64,000 nt of DNA from contig NZ_CP048222.1 in assembly GCF_010119975.1 (NCBI RefSeq), positions 4,110,501 to 4,174,500 on the forward strand. Reading direction: 5' to 3'. This DNA is from Rhodocytophaga rosea. GTDB taxonomy: Bacteria; Bacteroidota; Bacteroidia; Cytophagales; 172606-1. Below, piece by piece: positions 36,520-45,753 of this stretch. The first letter of the stretch is position 1, and every line of letters starts with the position of its first letter. The notes beneath the pieces were generated by a model. It did not search any database. It was not told the origin of the DNA and worked only from the letters and a program-made list of their open reading frames with translations. Position numbers and translations under genes: made by a program.

Positions 36520-37383
36520 ATGAAAAAAGTAGTTTTGAATACCATCGCATATGCTGTAGCAGCCGGTATTATGTTCACCGCCTGTAAAAAGGAAGACGAA
36601 GCCCCGGTGCAGCCCACAGAAAAAGCGGTAGAAGATAATAGCATGAGCATGGCTGAATCCGATGAGGTGCTGGCTATTGCTGAAGAAGAAATGAACAGCA
36701 ATTACAGCAACATGCGGATAGATGCTACCCAGGAAACGCATGAGAATTCACACGGAGCTACAATCACTTTCACGCCCAAAGGCAGTAATGCTACCGGTAG
36801 CATATTAATAGACTTTGGAACCACAGGCATTAAGTCGGATGTAGATGGCAAAACCCGCAAAGGAAAGATTCTGATCACCTTTACCGGCAAATACAGAACT
36901 CCTGGCACTACTCAAACTATTACATTTGATAATTATCAGGTAAATGGAAATAAAGTGGAAGGCACCCAGATACTTACACATGCTGTAGAAAATAATACCT
37001 ATAAAACCAATGTAAAAATAACTGGTGGCAAAATTAGTTATACAGATAATACTACCATAACATGGAACAGTGAACATGTAAGAACCTGGAATCTGAATGG
37101 CACATTGCTCAACTTTGAAGATGATGAATTTACGGTAAGTGGTACATCAAGTGGTAAAGCCCGGGATGGCAAGAATTTTTCTTCAGTAATAGCAGTAGGG
37201 ACCCCCTTATTATGGAAGTTTTCCTGCTTGAGTGAAAGCAGATTTGTAGCGGTAAGCGGTATTGTAAAAGTAATGCCAGAAGGCGGACAGGAATGGACAG
37301 CTGATTACGGCAATGGTTCCTGCGACCGGGAGGTTGTAGTAAAATCGGGTAACTTCACTGCTACCATTACTTTAGAAAAATAA
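36520..37383 (+). CDS. Putative lipoprotein of unknown function
   Basis: 287 residues. The N-terminus MKKVVLNTIAYAVAAGIMF ends in lipobox FTAC (Cys near 22), followed by KKEDEAP, a surface-export-like acidic stretch common in Bacteroidota lipoproteins. The rest is beta-rich with many Thr, Asn and Gly residues (GSILIDFGTTGIKSDVDGKT, GTIVKV-like strands). I do not recognise a domain. It is followed by a 30-nt palindromic terminator, so it forms a single-gene unit. Confidence 0.85.
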   Translation: MKKVVLNTIAYAVAAGIMFTACKKEDEAPVQPTEKAVEDNSMSMAESDEVLAIAEEEMNSNYSNMRIDATQETHENSHGATITFTPKGSNATGSILIDFGTTGIKSDVDGKTRKGKILITFTGKYRTPGTTQTITFDNYQVNGNKVEGTQILTHAVENNTYKTNVKITGGKISYTDNTTITWNSEHVRTWNLNGTLLNFEDDEFTVSGTSSGKARDGKNFSSVIAVGTPLLWKFSCLSESRFVAVSGIVKVMPEGGQEWTADYGNGSCDREVVVKSGNFTATITLEK

Positions 37384-37429
37384 TTACCAGGTTTCGAAAA
37401 TGATTTAATTTTATAAATTTCTTCTGAGT

Positions 37430-37459
37430 AAAGCCTTTCCAGAATTCTGGAAAGGCTTT
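37430..37459 (+). terminator. Palindromic terminator after the lipoprotein gene
   Basis: A perfect 30-nt palindrome (AAAGCCTTTCCAG..CTGGAAAGGCTTT) followed by TTTTTATTT. Confidence 0.85.
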
Positions 37460-37557
37460 TTTATTTATATTTTTCATTGTTCAAAACCTTTTTGGGGTTT
37501 ACAGGTATAAGCATTTATTTTGCTGAAAGACACTCCACATTTTTATACCTGATATTT

Positions 37558-39393
37558 ATGATGAAGCATGGGGCAAACTACCTCGGCAACAGACGTTGCT
37601 CATTTACTTTATGGGCGCCTCTGGCCGAAAAAGTCGAATTGCATCTTATATCTCCGGAAGAACGATTGATGGCCATGGAAAAAAAAGAACACGGGTATTT
37701 TTCTGTTGAAACAGACAATATATCTCCTGGTACGCAATATTTTTACCGGCTTAATGGCGAAAAAGACCGCCCGGACCCAGCTTCGCATTTTCAACCGGAA
37801 GGTTTACACAAAGCTTCCCAGGTGATCGATCATACTACCTATCAGTGGAAGGATAATACCTGGCAAGGTATTGAGCTGAAAGATATGATTATCTATGAAC
37901 TCCATGTAGGCACATTTACTCCGGAAGGTACCTTTCAGGCTTTGATTAGCCGGTTGGATGATTTAGTGGATCTTGGAATTAATGCCATTGAAATTATGCC
38001 CATTTCCCAGTTCCCTGGTAACCGCAACTGGGGCTATGATGGTGTTCATCCCTATTCCGTTCAAAATTCCTATGGCACTCCCGATGACCTTCGGCAACTG
38101 GTAGATGAATGTCATGCCAGGGGAATTGCCGTAATTCTGGATATGGTATACAACCACCTGGGTCCGGAAGGAAATTATGTAACGGAAATGGGACCTTACT
38201 TTATTGATAAGTACCATACCCCCTGGGGAGCTGCTCTAAACTTTGATGAATATTACTGCGATCCGGTGCGGGATTTTTTTGCAGAAAGTGCGGTATTTTT
38301 CTTAGATAATTACCATATAGACGGACTCCGGCTGGATGCCATTCATGCTGTATTTGATATGGGCGCTGTTCACTTCTGGCAGTATGTGACCGAAAAAATA
38401 GAGCAACTCTCTTTGCTCAAAGGCAAACGCTTTTTCACCATTGCCGAAAGTGACCTGAATGATACCAAAGTAATAAAGCCTCGTGAGATAGGCGGCTGGG
38501 GATTCGACAGCCAGTGGATGGATGATTTTCACCATTCCTTGCATGCTTTACTTACTAAGGAAAAAACAGGATATTATTCCGATTTTGGCAGGCTGGAACA
38601 CCTGGCAAAAGCCATACAGAAAGGATATGTGTATAATGGAGATTATTCTGAATATCGCAAAAGGAAATATGGCAATGATTCTTCCAGCCACTCAGGCGAA
38701 GATTTTGTGGTATGTATCCAGAACCATGACCAGGTAGGCAACCGCATGCTGGGCGACCGGATCACCAGTCTACTTTCTGTTGAAGCACTTAAACTGGCAG
38801 CCGCTACGATGCTGCTTTCTCCTTACATTCCAATGCTGTTTATGGGTGAAGAGTATGCCGAGGATGCGCCGTTTACTTATTTTGTAAGTCATACCGACTC
38901 CTGGCTGGTAGAAGCGGTACGCAACGGCCGCAAAGCGGAATTTTCTGCATTTGCCTGGCTAGGTGAAGCGCCTGACCCCCAGGCAGAAGAAACATTCCAA
39001 TCTTCTAAACTACAATGGCACAAACGCACGGAAGGAAAACAACAGCTTATATATCGCTGGTACAAACAATTGATTGCCTTACGCAAAGAACGGACTGCTT
39101 TGCACCATCCGGATAAAAATAATGTACAAGTAAGTATAGCCGCCCAGCATATTCTGGTATTACAGCGCTGGCATGAATCTGATGATTTGTTATGCCTGCT
39201 CAACTTTGCTGATACACCAACAGAATTCCGCCTAGAAGGAAATGACAGCATCTGGCAGCAGATCCTGGATTCTACAGATACTAAATTTGGCGGCACAGGT
39301 TCAGATTTACCATATGTATTACAGTCGAATACCAGGTTGCAACTAAGTCCGTACAGTGTTACAGTGTACGAAAGGCGAAGCTCGGAAAGCTAG
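37558..39393 (+). CDS. treZ: Malto-oligosyltrehalose trehalohydrolase
   Basis: 611 residues from ATG at 37558; an upstream frame start at 37477 would overlap the terminator region and add a non-homologous leader. The N-terminal carbohydrate-binding domain has RRCSFTLWAPLAEKVELHL. The GH13 TIM barrel has NRNWGYDGVHPYSVQNSYG, the nucleophile Asp in IDGLRLDAIHA, the acid Glu in FTIAESDLND and the third Asp in IQNHDQVGNR. It releases trehalose from maltooligosyl-trehalose. TreY, its usual partner, is not in the window. Without TreY the gene could be part of a dispersed pathway or act in glycogen/maltodextrin turnover. Confidence 0.93.
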   Translation: MMKHGANYLGNRRCSFTLWAPLAEKVELHLISPEERLMAMEKKEHGYFSVETDNISPGTQYFYRLNGEKDRPDPASHFQPEGLHKASQVIDHTTYQWKDNTWQGIELKDMIIYELHVGTFTPEGTFQALISRLDDLVDLGINAIEIMPISQFPGNRNWGYDGVHPYSVQNSYGTPDDLRQLVDECHARGIAVILDMVYNHLGPEGNYVTEMGPYFIDKYHTPWGAALNFDEYYCDPVRDFFAESAVFFLDNYHIDGLRLDAIHAVFDMGAVHFWQYVTEKIEQLSLLKGKRFFTIAESDLNDTKVIKPREIGGWGFDSQWMDDFHHSLHALLTKEKTGYYSDFGRLEHLAKAIQKGYVYNGDYSEYRKRKYGNDSSSHSGEDFVVCIQNHDQVGNRMLGDRITSLLSVEALKLAAATMLLSPYIPMLFMGEEYAEDAPFTYFVSHTDSWLVEAVRNGRKAEFSAFAWLGEAPDPQAEETFQSSKLQWHKRTEGKQQLIYRWYKQLIALRKERTALHHPDKNNVQVSIAAQHILVLQRWHESDDLLCLLNFADTPTEFRLEGNDSIWQQILDSTDTKFGGTGSDLPYVLQSNTRLQLSPYSVTVYERRSSES

Positions 39394-39457
39394 ATAGGGA
39401 ATCTTTGTAGAATCAATGGGATTGTTCTACTTACAGAATAAATTTAATTTAAATCCA

Positions 39458-39703
39458 ATGATGAATGCACATGCCCGGTTCTGCCAGGCTTATGAAATTG
39501 AGGAGGTTGAATTACTTGGCCGTTTATATGAAATAGATGAATTGATACTTTTTCTGCCTCCTCAACCCACAGTTGAAGAGAAGAAAATATTGCAGGCATT
39601 GCTTGGTCTACAGGGTGAAACCTACGGCTATATGGACTGGGTGAAATCCAATAATACCTTCGAATTGATCATGCAATGGCGTGAGCAAACTGAAAATCTG
39701 TGA
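39458..39703 (+). CDS. Small hypothetical protein between treZ and waaA
   Basis: 81 residues from the second possible start (ATG 39458); an ATG at 39416 would add 14. It is acidic and helical, with YEIEEVELLGRLYEIDELI and LQGETYGYMDWVKSN. No known domain recognised. It starts 64 bp after treZ and ends 52 bp before waaA on the same strand, so it may be co-transcribed with both. Confidence 0.55.
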   Translation: MMNAHARFCQAYEIEEVELLGRLYEIDELILFLPPQPTVEEKKILQALLGLQGETYGYMDWVKSNNTFELIMQWREQTENL

Positions 39704-39755
39704 TATAAACTACTCTTTTGGATGAATTCCTTTATTTTGCCGAAAATTTATCTGC

Positions 39756-41012
39756 ATGAGCCGTTTGTTGTACTCAGTTGCTTTACAAATATATGGTTTA
39801 CTTATCCACCTGGTAGCCCTATGGAATCCCAAAGCGAAACAGTGGATAAATGGCAGAAAACATATTTTTGAACGGATTACCAACGCTTTTCAGGGAAATA
39901 CATTGCCTGTCGCCTGGTTTCATGCCGCTTCTTTAGGCGAGTTTGAACAAGCCCGGCCGGTTATTGAACAGTTCCGGAAAGAATTTCCAGACTATAAAAT
40001 TCTGCTTACTTTCTTTTCTCCATCCGGCTATGAGGTACGGAAAAATTACCCGGGTGCTGATTACATATTTTACATGCCTCTGGATACTACTTCCCATGCA
40101 CGCACTTTTATCAAATTGGTACAACCTGCAATTGTGTTTTTCGCCAAGTATGAGTTCTGGTACCATTACCTGAATGAGCTAAAAAGAGCCAATATTCCGG
40201 TAATTTCATTTTCAGCTATTTTCCGCAAAGAGCAGGTGTTTTTTAAATCGTATGGCGGTTTTTTCCGGTCTATTCTCCGGAATTTTGAGCATATTTTTGT
40301 ACAGAACCAGATGTCTGCGGCACTTCTGCAAAGCATTAGCATCCAACAAACTTCTGTGGCTGGCGACACCAGATTTGACCGGGTACAAACCATTGCCAGC
40401 CAGAAAAAGGATTTACCTCTGATAGCTTCTTTCAAGCAAGACAAAAAACTAGTAGTAATAGGTAGCAGCTGGCCACAAGATATGCATGTATTGCTGCCGT
40501 TTCTGAACAGTTTTATACAGCCGCTTAAAGTGATTATTGCTCCACACGAAATTCATGAAGCAGAGATCGTCCGCCTGCAAGAACAAATCCGGAAAAAATC
40601 AGTGCGTTTCTCTCAGGCTCAGAAGGATGATATAGCATCGTCTGATGTGCTTATCATTGATAATATTGGTATGTTATCTTCCTTATACCAATATGGTGAA
40701 TTTGCGTATATCGGAGGTGCGTTTGGCAAAGGATTACATAATATTCTGGAAGCGGCTACTTTTGGAATGCCCATATTCTTCGGCCCCCACTACCATAGAT
40801 TCCAGGAAGCCGTAGATTTGATTGCATCCGGAGGGGCTGTTTCTGTAAACAACTCAGAAGAATTTGGCAAACATTTCACAAACTTATATGAACACGAAGA
40901 AGAAAGGCTCCAAAAAGCAGAAGTTTCCAGGCAATACGTAGCCAGCCGCACCGGGGCTACTCAAAAAATTATGGCTTACACCCACCAGCTACTTTCCGGG
41001 AAAAGTGCTTAA
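39756..41012 (+). CDS. waaA: 3-deoxy-D-manno-octulosonic acid transferase
   Basis: 418 residues. It adds Kdo to the lipid A precursor at the inner membrane. The N-terminal membrane-associating helix (SRLLYSVALQIYGLLIHLVA) is followed by the GT30 hallmarks VAWFHAASLGEFEQARPV, TFFSPSGYEV, FFAKYEFWYHYLNEL and the late GGAFGKGLHNILEAATFGMP with GPHYHRFQEA. Length and motif order are normal. The motif evidence is strong; the number of Kdo residues added cannot be predicted. Confidence 0.96.
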   Translation: MSRLLYSVALQIYGLLIHLVALWNPKAKQWINGRKHIFERITNAFQGNTLPVAWFHAASLGEFEQARPVIEQFRKEFPDYKILLTFFSPSGYEVRKNYPGADYIFYMPLDTTSHARTFIKLVQPAIVFFAKYEFWYHYLNELKRANIPVISFSAIFRKEQVFFKSYGGFFRSILRNFEHIFVQNQMSAALLQSISIQQTSVAGDTRFDRVQTIASQKKDLPLIASFKQDKKLVVIGSSWPQDMHVLLPFLNSFIQPLKVIIAPHEIHEAEIVRLQEQIRKKSVRFSQAQKDDIASSDVLIIDNIGMLSSLYQYGEFAYIGGAFGKGLHNILEAATFGMPIFFGPHYHRFQEAVDLIASGGAVSVNNSEEFGKHFTNLYEHEEERLQKAEVSRQYVASRTGATQKIMAYTHQLLSGKSA

Positions 41013-41078
41013 GCTATCATCGTTATTGTAAAGGGCCAAATTATATTCTTGATATGCACTACTTAAATTTTAAGCCAA

Positions 41079-41978
41079 CTACTTTCTATCTTCTTCCTGC
41101 AATCTTTTATTAATATTAATAGCGGCTTTACTCCCTTCAGCGGCTGCGATCACTACTTGTTGCATATCCTTATCGGCATCTCCGGCAGCATATACACCTG
41201 GCACAGTCGTCTGTTGTAATCTATCTGTCCGGATCATTCCCTTATCTGAATACCTGCAGCCCAGCTGCTGTGCAAGATCAGATTGCTGAACAAAACCCAG
41301 CACAAAAAACAAACCCCGGCATTCTATATAACTTCCGTCTTTGAAATGGATCAATTCCAGTTGTGAATCTGTGCCAGATAGTTTGGAGATCTTTTCAGTA
41401 TGAACAGCTATCCCATTAGCCTGTAGCCGAACTATATCTTCCGGGATAAGCCGGTTTTTTCCATCTGTACACAGGGTAACCTTCGGGCTCCAGGTTTTTA
41501 GGGATAACGCCAGTCCTATAGCAACCCGGCCTTTTCCATACGCCACCAGAGGCTGATTCCGTTTTTGCCAGCCATCACAATATGGGCAATGATGTACACT
41601 TTTGCCGTAATACAAGTCTATATCTTTAATTTCAGGTAAATAATCCCGTACACCAGTAGCAATCAGAATTTTTCTGGCCAGATATTGTTCGCCATCTTTT
41701 GTTTCTACTTGGAATAAACCATCCTTTTGAGACGCTTTGGTTATTTCACAAAATTTAAAATCTACGCCATAGGGTTCGAGTTGTTCACGCCCGATGCGTA
41801 ACAACTCCATAGGAGGAGTATTATCTCTGGTAAAAAATCCCCAGGAAGCCTCTGTTCTGGCATTTCTTGGTGTTCCGGCATCACATACCAATACTTTTCG
41901 CAGGCAGCGCCCCAATACTAATGCAGCACTCAATCCGGCAGGTCCGCCACCGGCAATAATCACATCATAGGTTTGCAT
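41079..41978 (-). CDS. Thioredoxin-reductase-like FAD-dependent oxidoreductase
   Basis: 299 residues from the ATG complementary to 41976-41978; 20 further upstream codons look non-conserved. The FAD site is VIIAGGGPAGLSAALVLG, the CxxC redox site is HCPYCDG, and the NADPH-type loop has LVAYGKGRVAIGLAL in which the canonical GxGxxA is modified. The final FAD motif is GVYAAGDADKDMQQVVIAA. The short-type fold and CPYC place it with thioredoxin-reductase-like flavoproteins, but the degenerate NADPH loop suggests a paralogue rather than the main TrxB. It is divergent from the SDR gene at 42170. Confidence 0.87.
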   Translation of the reverse strand: MQTYDVIIAGGGPAGLSAALVLGRCLRKVLVCDAGTPRNARTEASWGFFTRDNTPPMELLRIGREQLEPYGVDFKFCEITKASQKDGLFQVETKDGEQYLARKILIATGVRDYLPEIKDIDLYYGKSVHHCPYCDGWQKRNQPLVAYGKGRVAIGLALSLKTWSPKVTLCTDGKNRLIPEDIVRLQANGIAVHTEKISKLSGTDSQLELIHFKDGSYIECRGLFFVLGFVQQSDLAQQLGCRYSDKGMIRTDRLQQTTVPGVYAAGDADKDMQQVVIAAAEGSKAAININKRLQEEDRK

Positions 41979-42169
41979 AGGGAGAACACAACAGGTAAAT
42001 AAACGTATATAGCTTGTATCTAATGATTTAGCATACAAAAAACTTAAAAATCAACACGCAATTTTCAAGTTTTCTTTCTTACAATCCAACTTATCCTGGA
42101 TGCTTACGTAACCCTAAAGTAAATAATCATCTAAATCCATCAAATTTTTGCAATCATTATCAAAAAACT

Positions 42170-43510
42170 ATGGAACCCAGACTTAAAAACAAAGTAGCCA
42201 TTGTTACCGGTGGAGGTGCCGGCATTGGCGAAGCTATTAGTAAAAAATTTGCCCTGGAAGGCGCCAGAGTACTGGTTTGCGGCATGCCCGACGATCCAAT
42301 AGATGCAGTAGTAAAAGAAATAACCAGCAAAGGTGGATTGGCGGTAGCCTACAAAGGAGATATATCTCTGGCTGAACATGCCAGATTGTGTGTAGATACA
42401 GCCGTAAAAACCTGGGGTAAACTCGATATTCTGATCAATAATGCAGGGGTATTTCCCGTAATGAGCACTATTCAGGATTATCCCATTGATGCCTTCGAAT
42501 ACCTGGTAAAAAATAATATTTACAGTGTATTTATGATGACCAGGTTTGCTATTCCTTATTTGCAGCAAACCAAAGGTTGTGTGGTAAGTGCAGGTTCTGA
42601 ATCCGGACTGATAGGTATTGCAGAGAATACACCCTATGGCGGTACCAAAGGTTTTATTCATTCTTTCACAAAAGGGCTTGCCGCCGAGCAGGCACAATTT
42701 GGTGTACGGGTAAATGCGGTATGTCCTGGCGCCATCGACACTGCCTGGACACACAAAGAAACAGGGCCGATGTCGGCTAAAAATGAAAAAATGATCATTG
42801 AAGCAACGCCTATGGGAAGAAGAGGGACACCAGAAGAAGTAGCGAATGTATATTTATTCCTGGCTTCTGATGAAGCTTCTTTTGTAACTGGCTCCTTGTA
42901 TTCCGTAGATGGAGGCGTTACCATTAACAAAGGTGCAACCGGATCTATGGCAGATAAATCTATGAAAGCTGAACCGGCTGGTGAGCTTAACCTGAAACAT
43001 TCTAAGGAAGGCGATACCGCAAAAGACCGCTATAATAAAGTATATAATTCTTCTCAGAAGGCATCTGCTCCGGAAAGTTCTGGTTCCGGTGGAGATAAGC
43101 TGGTAAAAACCATAACAAAAACTCTGGTAGGTGTTTCGGTGGGTATAGCAGCAGCGAAAGCGATCTTGAATGCCTCGAAGAATAGTACTCCCGAAGGCCA
43201 ACAGACTTCTCCGGAAACTAAACCCAAAACAAAAGCTACGACACCTACGCTACAACCGGATGAACCGCTGGTAGAAGCAAATACAGATCCTACCATACCT
43301 GCCGCAAAGCCAGTAAATACACCCCTTACAGAGGCGAAAACAGATCCTACAATTCCGGCTTCCAAACCTAAATCTGCCGGTGCAGGTTCTAAAAATAAAG
43401 GCTGGACTAAAAAGATGGATGAGAAAAAGAATACTGACAACACCCAAACCGGCGGAAGCCCTGGCAATAAAGGTTTTACCAATGAAGCGGCTACCGGCAA
43501 TACAGATTAA
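42170..43510 (+). CDS. Short-chain dehydrogenase with long disordered C-terminal tail
   Basis: 446 residues; residues 1-255 form a normal classical SDR. The NAD(P) loop is VTGGGAGIGEAI, and NNAG follows at about residue 88. The catalytic Ser is in VVSAGSESG, and YGGTK holds Tyr and Lys. Residues about 256-446 are a low-complexity tail rich in Lys, Thr, Pro and Ala, with a two-fold repeat EANTDPTIPAAKP / EAKTDPTIPASKP and a hydrophobic insert LVGVSVGIAAAKAILNA. The enzymatic part predicts NAD(P)-dependent alcohol/ketone oxidoreduction of unknown substrate. The tail is not a known SDR feature and may anchor the protein. Confidence 0.9.
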   Translation: MEPRLKNKVAIVTGGGAGIGEAISKKFALEGARVLVCGMPDDPIDAVVKEITSKGGLAVAYKGDISLAEHARLCVDTAVKTWGKLDILINNAGVFPVMSTIQDYPIDAFEYLVKNNIYSVFMMTRFAIPYLQQTKGCVVSAGSESGLIGIAENTPYGGTKGFIHSFTKGLAAEQAQFGVRVNAVCPGAIDTAWTHKETGPMSAKNEKMIIEATPMGRRGTPEEVANVYLFLASDEASFVTGSLYSVDGGVTINKGATGSMADKSMKAEPAGELNLKHSKEGDTAKDRYNKVYNSSQKASAPESSGSGGDKLVKTITKTLVGVSVGIAAAKAILNASKNSTPEGQQTSPETKPKTKATTPTLQPDEPLVEANTDPTIPAAKPVNTPLTEAKTDPTIPASKPKSAGAGSKNKGWTKKMDEKKNTDNTQTGGSPGNKGFTNEAATGNTD

Positions 43511-43570
43511 AATTTCGTTGTTGGTTGTTCGTTAATAGTTATAGAAAGATTATCAAGTCAATTGAGATAA

Positions 43571-43611
43571 AAACAAAAACGACTGGTTAGACTAACCAGT
43601 CGTTTTTGTTT
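43571..43611. terminator. Bidirectional terminator SDR gene / glyA
   Basis: Perfect 19-bp stem (43571-43589 with 43593-43611, core ACGACTGGTTA) with a 3-nt loop, A-rich and T-rich flanks. Confidence 0.9.
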
Positions 43612-43679
43612 ATTGTATGTGAATCGATGCATTACGGTCTTACAAATCATATGAACAATTATAAACCAATAACGAATTA

Positions 43680-44972
43680 CTATCTGTATAATGGAAAATC
43701 ATTCATCCATTTATTGATCTCTTTCTTTACACTCCCAATTTTAGAGTCATTTTCATGGTTCATCAGCACAGCATCAATGTATTCTACAATCTGCAGCATA
43801 TCATTCTCCTTCATCCCTCTGGTGGTAATAGCTGCTGTGCCTACCCGCATCCCTGACGTAACAAAAGGAGATTTGTCGTCGAAAGGAACCATGTTTTTGT
43901 TAATAGTAATATCGGCTTTAATGAGTGTGTTTTCAGCAATTTTACCAGTCAGGTTCTTAGAACGAAGGTCAATGAGCATCAGGTGATTATCAGTGCCGCC
44001 GGAAATGATCTGGTAGCCTTTTTCTACAAAAGCTTTTGCCATTACTTTGGCATTTTTCTGTACCTGGGCTACGTATTGCGCATATTCATCTGATAAGGCT
44101 TCATGATAAGCTACTGCTTTGGCTGCAATTACATGTTCGAGTGGGCCACCTTGTATTCCTGGAAAAACACCCATATCCAGTAAGGCCGACATCATTTTGA
44201 GCTCTCCTTTCGGGGTACGCTGACCGAATGGATTTTCAAAATCGTGGCGCATCATAATCATACCACCTCTGGGCCCACGGAGGGTTTTGTGCGTAGTAGT
44301 AGTTACCACATGACAATGATCCAGGGGATCATTTAGCAAACCTTTGGCAATCAAACCAGCCGGGTGAGCAATATCAGCCATCAGTAGGGCACCTACCTGA
44401 TCTGCAATAGCCCGCAGGCGCTGGTAATCCCAGTCTCTGGAATAGGCCGAAGCACCGCAGATAATCAGTTTCGGACGCTCTCTCAGGGCAGTTTCCTCTA
44501 CTTTGTCCCAGTTGATAGTTCCGGTTTCTTTCTCTACGCCATAAAAGAAAGGCTGGTAGAGTTTTCCTGAAAAATTCACCGCAGACCCATGCGTGAGGTG
44601 GCCGCCATGTGATAAGTCGAATCCTAAAATTTTGTCACCGGCATTCAATACTGCCAGAAAAACGGCCGCATTTGCCTGTGCTCCAGAATGAGGTTGTACA
44701 TTCACCCAGGTTGCCCCAAATAATTCTTTTGCCCGGTCGATGGCCAGTTGTTCGATCTGGTCTACGATTTCGCAGCCGCCATAATAGCGTTTGCCGGGAA
44801 GACCCTCGGCATATTTATTGGTAAGAACGGTTCCCATTGCCTGCATTACCTGCTTAGAAACAAAGTTTTCTGAAGCAATCAACTCAATGCCACTTTCCTG
44901 GCGGTGCTTTTCCTGATTGATCAGGTCGAATATCTGGGTATCCTGTAAAGATACCTGGGTGAGGTTATTCAT
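43680..44972 (-). CDS. glyA: Serine hydroxymethyltransferase
   Basis: 430 residues. It converts serine and tetrahydrofolate to glycine and methylene-tetrahydrofolate, feeding one-carbon metabolism. The N-terminus has [19 protein letters not shown]. The substrate Tyr/His region is [11 protein letters not shown] and HSGAQANAA, and the PLP Lys sits in [28 protein letters not shown] and [15 protein letters not shown] are also present. Length and motif order are normal. Single-gene unit with the 19-bp terminator after its stop. Confidence 0.98.
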   Translation of the reverse strand: MNNLTQVSLQDTQIFDLINQEKHRQESGIELIASENFVSKQVMQAMGTVLTNKYAEGLPGKRYYGGCEIVDQIEQLAIDRAKELFGATWVNVQPHSGAQANAAVFLAVLNAGDKILGFDLSHGGHLTHGSAVNFSGKLYQPFFYGVEKETGTINWDKVEETALRERPKLIICGASAYSRDWDYQRLRAIADQVGALLMADIAHPAGLIAKGLLNDPLDHCHVVTTTTHKTLRGPRGGMIMMRHDFENPFGQRTPKGELKMMSALLDMGVFPGIQGGPLEHVIAAKAVAYHEALSDEYAQYVAQVQKNAKVMAKAFVEKGYQIISGGTDNHLMLIDLRSKNLTGKIAENTLIKADITINKNMVPFDDKSPFVTSGMRVGTAAITTRGMKENDMLQIVEYIDAVLMNHENDSKIGSVKKEINKWMNDFPLYR

Positions 44973-45150
44973 AGGAATTCTGGATTTTTTGTAAAAATAC
45001 GGTTAAATTCTATATATCCTGCAAATCCGAATGTAATTTACAGCAATTCATTTTCTCCCGGCTGGAGAATTCTTATCTGCAAAAAGGATACTTTGTAGCA
45101 ACGTAAACCCTACTCTGTGAGAGTGTATAATTGAGATTAAAACAAAATTT

Positions 45151-45738
45151 ATGAAGGAAATTAAACAGGTATGCGTTTACTGCGCCTCCAGTACCCAAAT
45201 TGATAGACTATACCTGGAAGCTACCGAAGTGTTGGCAAAAGAATTGGTAAAACATAACATTACTGTTGTATTTGGCGGCGGCAGTGTAGGTCTGATGGGA
45301 AAACTGGCCGATGTAGTATTATCAGAAGGAGGACGGATTATTGGGATTATGCCCCAGTTTATGAGAGATGTGGAATGGGCGCATAAACAAGTAAAAGAGT
45401 TTCATTTTGTGGGTGATATGCATGAGCGGAAAAAGAAGTTTCTGGATGGAACAGATGCCTTAATTACGTTACCCGGCGGTTGTGGCACCCTGGAAGAACT
45501 GCTCGAAGCCATCACCCTGAAAAGATTAGGTTTATTTACCAAACCTATCATTATTGTCAATATCAATCATTACTACGATCCGCTGATTGATATGCTGGAG
45601 AAGTGCATTTCCGAAAATTTTATGAGCGAGCAACACCGCCAGATGTGGACAGTAATTGAGGATACAGCCCAGATTATAGAAGCCATTCAATCATCGCCAG
45701 CCTGGGAAATTGGTGCTATCCAAACAGCAAGGGTGTAA
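45151..45738 (+). CDS. LOG-family protein (phosphoribohydrolase fold)
   Basis: 195 residues. The fold signatures are VCVYCASS, GGGSVGLMGKLADV and the PGGxGTxxE motif as PGGCGTLEELLEAIT; an Arg in MHERKKKFLDGTDA is part of the active site. Relatives in plants release active cytokinin from its riboside monophosphate; bacterial members (TIGR00730) are usually nucleotide-5'-monophosphate nucleosidases. Physiological substrate unknown. ATG at 45151 follows the glyA divergent gap. Confidence 0.93.
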   Translation: MKEIKQVCVYCASSTQIDRLYLEATEVLAKELVKHNITVVFGGGSVGLMGKLADVVLSEGGRIIGIMPQFMRDVEWAHKQVKEFHFVGDMHERKKKFLDGTDALITLPGGCGTLEELLEAITLKRLGLFTKPIIIVNINHYYDPLIDMLEKCISENFMSEQHRQMWTVIEDTAQIIEAIQSSPAWEIGAIQTARV

Positions 45739-45753
45739 AGCTGTTGTTTATAT

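Noticed and set aside
37477-37557. N-terminal extension of treZ
   Set aside because: The added residues are hydrophobic and non-homologous, and they lie against the preceding terminator.
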